NCBI RefSeq assembly: GCF_019195455.1
Contig: NZ_JAIMBW010000001.1
Location: 4,182,001-4,246,000, forward strand
Direction of reading: 5' to 3'
Origin: Gymnodinialimonas phycosphaerae
GTDB lineage: Bacteria; Pseudomonadota; Alphaproteobacteria; Rhodobacterales; Rhodobacteraceae
Length of the DNA: 64,000 nucleotides
Of this stretch, positions 60,436 through 64,000 are shown one piece after another. The notes beneath the pieces are model-generated. The model saw only the letters and a program-made list of their open reading frames with translations. It was not told where the DNA came from and ran no database searches. Position numbers and translations under genes: made by a program. Position 1 is the first letter of the stretch. Each line of letters starts with the position of its first letter.

Positions 60436-61533
60436 TTGACCTCAGACGGATCTCAAGCGTTCGTATCATTCGATCGCGTCCAGAAAAGCTATGACGGCGA
60501 GATTCTCGTCGTCAAGGATCTCAACCTGCACATTGGTCGTGGCGAGTTCCTGACCATGCTTGGGCCCTCGGGCTCAGGCAAGACGACGTGCCTGATGATG
60601 CTGGCCGGGTTCGAAACCGCCACCCACGGCGAAATCACGCTGGACGGCAAGCCGATCAACAACATCCCGCCCCACAAGCGCGGCATCGGCATGGTTTTCC
60701 AGAACTACGCTTTGTTCCCGCACATGACGGTGGGGGAGAACCTGTCGTTCCCGCTGGAAGTGCGCGGCATGGCCAAGTCTGAGCGTGAGGGCAAGATCAA
60801 GCGCGCGCTCGACATGGTGCAGATGGGCGATTTCATCAATCGCCGTCCCGCGCAGCTTTCGGGCGGTCAGCAGCAGCGTATCGCACTGAGCCGGGCCTTG
60901 GTGTTCGAGCCGGAGCTGGTGCTGATGGACGAACCGCTTGGCGCGCTCGACAAGCAGCTGCGCGAAACGTTGCAGTTCGAGATCACCAATCTGGCCCATG
61001 AGTTGGGGATTACGACGGTCTACGTGACCCACGACCAGACCGAAGCGCTGACCATGAGCGACCGCGTTGCGGTCTTTGACGATGGCCGCATCCAGCAGTT
61101 GGCCGCGCCTGATACACTTTATGAGCAGCCGCAAAACAGCTTCGTGGCGCAGTTCATTGGTGAAAATAACACGCTGCAAGGCACCGTTTCCAAGATGGCG
61201 GACGACATGTGCGAAGTGACGCTGACCGATGGCTCCATCATTGATGCGCTGCCGGTCAATGTCAGTCAGGTGGGTGAGAAGACGCAAGTCTCCATCCGGC
61301 CCGAGCGGGTCGAGATGGACTCCAGCCGTCTGACACCTGGCGCCCATACGTTGAAGGCCGAAGTGTTGGAGTTCGTCTACATGGGCGACATCTATCGAAC
61401 CCGTCTGCGGGTTGCCGGGATCGATGACTTCATCATCAAGACACGAAATGCCCCCGATCAGCGCAGGCTGAAACCGGGGGAGCGCATCGAGATTGGTTGG
61501 CGTCCACAGGATTGCCGCGCACTTGATGCATAA
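60436..61533 (+). CDS. potA: spermidine/putrescine-type ABC transporter ATP-binding protein
   Basis: 365 residues with TTG start (AAGGAG 6 bases before). Walker A GPSGSGKTT (43-51), Q-loop VFQNYALFPHMTVG, signature LSGGQQQRIALSRAL, Walker B LVLMDEPLGALD, H-loop VTHDQTEAL, and a C-terminal TOBE region (TQVSIRPERVEMD). With the binding protein and permease downstream it powers a polyamine-type importer. It is preceded by a long divergent region and followed 93 bases later by the binding protein gene. Confidence 0.92.
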   Translation: MTSDGSQAFVSFDRVQKSYDGEILVVKDLNLHIGRGEFLTMLGPSGSGKTTCLMMLAGFETATHGEITLDGKPINNIPPHKRGIGMVFQNYALFPHMTVGENLSFPLEVRGMAKSEREGKIKRALDMVQMGDFINRRPAQLSGGQQQRIALSRALVFEPELVLMDEPLGALDKQLRETLQFEITNLAHELGITTVYVTHDQTEALTMSDRVAVFDDGRIQQLAAPDTLYEQPQNSFVAQFIGENNTLQGTVSKMADDMCEVTLTDGSIIDALPVNVSQVGEKTQVSIRPERVEMDSSRLTPGAHTLKAEVLEFVYMGDIYRTRLRVAGIDDFIIKTRNAPDQRRLKPGERIEIGWRPQDCRALDA

Positions 61534-61626
61534 GCTTGCCTGCGCCCGTTCGGAAGATATGGGCGGACGCTGGCCAAAAACCTCGGGGGACAACTCCCGA
61601 CCGAAGTTCAACCAAGGAGAGACCAC

Positions 61627-62742
61627 ATGAATCTCAAGAGCCTTATGCTCCTGACAACTGGCGCCAGCATGGCCGCCACCGGCGCTATGGCCGACGGCCA
61701 CATGGCCGGTTCCATGACCCTCGTGTCCTGGGGCGGCGCCTACCAGCAAAGCCAGATCAACGCCTATTCCGATCCCTATGCCGCCATGAACGATGGCCTG
61801 GAGATCATCTGGGATGAATCCTCTGCCGAGGCCGTGGCGCGTCTGCGTGCCATGAATGAGGCCGGTAACATCACCTGGGACCTCGTGGACGTTGTGGCCG
61901 CCGATGCCATCCGTCTTTGCGACGAAGGCCTGGCGATGGAAATCGACCATGACGAAATGCTGGCACCCGCGCCCGATGGCACGCCCGCGTCCGAAGACTT
62001 TGGCGACCTGATCGTGTCCGACTGCTTCATCCCGCAGATCGTGTATTCCACGACCGTGGGCTATCGCACGGACGTGGCAGAGTGGAATGGCGCAACGCCC
62101 TCCGACATCTGCGCGATTTTCGACACCGAGACCTTCCCGGGCCAGCGGTCGCTGGAGCGTCGCCCGATCGGCAACCTCGAATGGGCGCTGATGTGTGACG
62201 GCGTTGCGATGGAAGACGTCTATGACGTGCTGGAAACCGAAGAAGGCGTCGCGCAAGCCTTCGCCATGCTCGACACGATCCAGGACACCACCGTTTGGTG
62301 GAACGCCGGTGCCGATACGCCCCAGCTTCTGGCCGATGGCGAAGTCGTCATGGGGTCCACCTACAATGGTCGCCTGTTCTCGCTGATCGAAGAGCAGGAC
62401 CAGCCCGTTGCGATGCTTTGGGACGCCCAGGTGTTCGACCTTGACGGTTGGATCATCCCCGAAGGCCTGCCCGAGGATCGCCTGGCCCGGACGCTCGACT
62501 TCGTGCGTTTCGCCACGGACACCCAGCGTCTGGCGGACCAGTCGCGCTGGATCTCCTACGGTCCGGCCCGTGCGTCTTCCGCACCGCTGGTCGGCACGCA
62601 CGCCGACCTTGGCATCGAGATGGCGCAGCACATGCCGACCGATCCGGCCAACGCCACGCGGACGTTCCTGTTCAACTACGAGTGGTGGGCAGACTACCGC
62701 GATGACATGGACGCTCGTTTCCAGGCATGGTTGGCGCAGTAA
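61627..62742 (+). CDS. polyamine-type ABC transporter substrate-binding protein
   Basis: 371 residues. Signal peptide MNLKSLMLLTTGASMAATGAMA, then a periplasmic-binding fold of the PotD/PotF type: MTLVSWGGAYQQSQINAYSDPYAAMNDGLEIIWDESSAEAVARLRAM, and YNGRLFSLIEEQDQPVAMLWDAQVFDLDGWIIPEG. The start has AAGGAGA. The substrate may be spermidine, putrescine or a related amine. A hairpin (62752-62770) after the gene may hold back transcription of the downstream genes, keeping the binding protein in excess. Confidence 0.92.
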   Translation: MNLKSLMLLTTGASMAATGAMADGHMAGSMTLVSWGGAYQQSQINAYSDPYAAMNDGLEIIWDESSAEAVARLRAMNEAGNITWDLVDVVAADAIRLCDEGLAMEIDHDEMLAPAPDGTPASEDFGDLIVSDCFIPQIVYSTTVGYRTDVAEWNGATPSDICAIFDTETFPGQRSLERRPIGNLEWALMCDGVAMEDVYDVLETEEGVAQAFAMLDTIQDTTVWWNAGADTPQLLADGEVVMGSTYNGRLFSLIEEQDQPVAMLWDAQVFDLDGWIIPEGLPEDRLARTLDFVRFATDTQRLADQSRWISYGPARASSAPLVGTHADLGIEMAQHMPTDPANATRTFLFNYEWWADYRDDMDARFQAWLAQ

Positions 62743-62751
62743 GCGACTGAC

Positions 62752-62770
62752 CCCGGGCGTGACGCCCGGT
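62752..62770 (+). promoter_or_regulatory. operon-internal hairpin after the binding-protein gene
   Basis: CCGGGCG-TGA-CGCCCGG hairpin without a U-tract. Such structures after binding-protein genes commonly stabilise the upstream mRNA segment or act as partial attenuators. Confidence 0.5.
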
Positions 62771-62837
62771 CTGTGGACGATATCGGACGGGCCGCAATGG
62801 TGGCCCGTCCAACTCCCAAATACGAAGGCGGCACGAC

Positions 62838-63125
62838 ATGCCCAAAGGCTACATCATCGGCCATATCACGGTGAACGACCCCGAGGCCTACAAGGAATAC
62901 ATCGAGCGTGACACGCCGATCCTGCTTGGCCACGGCGCGCGTCCGATTGTCCGGGGTGGCAAAGCCGAAGTGCTGGAAGGCGAGACGTTTCAGCGCCATG
63001 TCGTCTTTGAATTCGACAGCTACGATGCGGCACTCGCCGCCTACAATGATCCCGAATATCAAGAAGTTGCCGAGATCCGCCGCCGCACCGCCGATAGCGT
63101 GATCCTTGTCGTGGAGGGCGTGTAG
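62838..63125 (+). CDS. DUF1330 family protein
   Basis: 95 residues of the ferredoxin-like DUF1330 fold: MPKGYIIGHITVNDPEAYKEYIERDTPILLGHGARPIVRGGKAEVLEGETFQRHVVFEFDSYDAALAAYNDPEYQEVAEIRRRTADSVILVVEG. The function is unknown. Its place between binding protein and permease genes is typical for this rhodobacterial importer operon, so a role in the transported substrate's metabolism is likely. Its stop abuts the permease start. Confidence 0.9.
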   Translation: MPKGYIIGHITVNDPEAYKEYIERDTPILLGHGARPIVRGGKAEVLEGETFQRHVVFEFDSYDAALAAYNDPEYQEVAEIRRRTADSVILVVEGV

Positions 63126-64000
63126 ATGACAGACGCAACCGCCACGGACACCGACAACGGACCCGTCCTTGCCGCTGATGGCACGCCCCTGAAGCGCAGC
63201 CTTGGCCGTGCGCTGCGCGCCCAGAAGCTGCGCGCGCTGATGCTGATCGCGCCGCTTCTCATCTTCATCATGGTCGCCTTCATCGCGCCCATCGTCGACA
63301 TGCTGTTCCGCTCGGTCGAGAACCAGATCACCTCTGAAACCCTGCCGCGCACTGTTGTGGCGTTGGAGGACTGGGATCCAGCCGATCTGCCGAATGACGA
63401 CACGTTCGCGGCCCTTGCCTATGATTTCATGGAAGCCGCCGAGCGGCGTAATCACACGCGCCTGGGCTCGCGCCTGAACTACGAGACGACAGGGATGTCG
63501 TCGCTGTTTCGTCAATCGGGGCGCGGTGTGGATGAGATCGGTGAAGACTACGCCGATCAGTTCATCGCGCTAAACGAGGCGTGGGAAGAGCCCGCCACAT
63601 GGGCCGCCCTGATGGGCGCGCCCGATTGGGTCGCGGACGCCACCGGGGCGGATGGCCCCGGATTGCCGTTCCGCTTGTCCGTCTCTGCAATGGAAACCCT
63701 GCCCGAGACCGCCGACGCCTATCGCAGTTTCGCGCGCACGGTGCAGCAGGAAGACGACGACAACCCCACGGCGGAAGAGCCTTGGTTCACCGTCTACATG
63801 GCGCTGTACCGCGACCTCAGCCGCAGTGACGTCTCTGGCTACGACGGCCCCATGGCCGACCTTTTGATCGAGGCTGATACCGCAGTGGACGCCTTCACCG
63901 GCATGACCCCGCGCGAGCAATGGCTGGAGGTCAATGACGATTGGGGCGATACCAACGTCTGGGCCACGATCGAGGCATTCTCGGACCCCTACACCGCCGG
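63126..64000 (+). CDS. polyamine-type ABC transporter permease (5' part)
   Basis: Open to the window end; 291 residues seen. After a cytoplasmic N-terminus the first membrane helix (LRALMLIAPLLIFIMVAFIAPIVDMLF, about 36-62) is followed by more than 230 residues of polar, Trp/Asp-rich periplasmic sequence with no second helix yet. A PotB/PotH-type permease normally has a short loop here; the large domain is typical of this subfamily in Rhodobacterales and may contact the binding protein. Starts one base after the DUF1330 stop. Partial because the window ends. Confidence 0.85.
   Translation, partial: MTDATATDTDNGPVLAADGTPLKRSLGRALRAQKLRALMLIAPLLIFIMVAFIAPIVDMLFRSVENQITSETLPRTVVALEDWDPADLPNDDTFAALAYDFMEAAERRNHTRLGSRLNYETTGMSSLFRQSGRGVDEIGEDYADQFIALNEAWEEPATWAALMGAPDWVADATGADGPGLPFRLSVSAMETLPETADAYRSFARTVQQEDDDNPTAEEPWFTVYMALYRDLSRSDVSGYDGPMADLLIEADTAVDAFTGMTPREQWLEVNDDWGDTNVWATIEAFSDPYTA

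Overview
The window is about 63% G+C, gene-dense chromosomal DNA from an alphaproteobacterium, almost certainly a marine-type Rhodobacterales (Roseobacter group or relative). The grounds are tatABC with a following DUF815 ATPase, the LysR/DUF1127 pair, the XRE regulator type, an aa3 oxidase CtaD of rhodobacterial type, the spermidine-type ABC operon containing a DUF1330 gene, and the short intergenic GC-rich palindromes. No insertion sequence, integrase, prophage or CRISPR array was seen.

Layout. 1-7.2 kb: small secreted protein, SnoaL-like protein, Hint-domain protein, atypical SDR, an orphan FbpC/PotA-type ATPase, then the Tat operon. 7.2-18 kb: AlkB-type di-iron hydroxylase divergent from ftsY, two membrane proteins including YciB, RluB-type pseudouridine synthase, tadA, the RNase P RNA gene, an AmpD-like amidase and gatCA. 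18-37 kb: rpmG, Bax1-inhibitor-like protein, DUF1127/LysR, quinone reductase, hisN-type phosphatase with 8-oxoguanine deaminase, ilvC divergent from a tandem Lrp pair and a class V aminotransferase, UbiH-type monooxygenase, GntR regulator, a GspE-N/GT2 fusion, carA and yqeY. 37-40 kb: DUF2244 and ctaD.

Accessory region 1 (40.1-47.8 kb) lies between ctaD and lipB and is a lasso-peptide (RiPP) locus. It has a 48-residue precursor, a PqqD-type recognition element (B1), a transglutaminase-like leader peptidase (B2), an asparagine-synthetase-like cyclase (C) and an HprK-like kinase. The same tightly packed operon as B1 and the kinase also encodes a cytochrome P450, a 690-residue protein with squalene-cyclase-like QW repeats and a small Nif11-leader-like peptide. 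The predicted core has 14 residues, could close an 8-residue Ser1-Asp8 ring and ends in Ser-Ser, which fits the presence of a C-terminal-Ser kinase. I know of no described lasso locus with this set of genes.

Accessory region 2 (52.1-56.2 kb) follows a tRNA-Leu(GAG). It is a translationally coupled three-gene unit: a 763-residue protein with an N-terminal VioB-like ferritin domain and a Cys-rich tail carrying repeated C-x5-C spacing, a DUF692 multinuclear iron oxidase (MNIO), and a DUF2063 partner. This looks like an MNIO-RiPP system whose substrate is the tail of a large di-iron-type protein rather than a small peptide.

The right end holds an acyl-CoA dehydrogenase divergent from a LysR gene, an MsbA-like exporter, and the first genes of a polyamine-type ABC importer operon (ATPase, binding protein, DUF1330, permease). 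The permease is cut by the window end.
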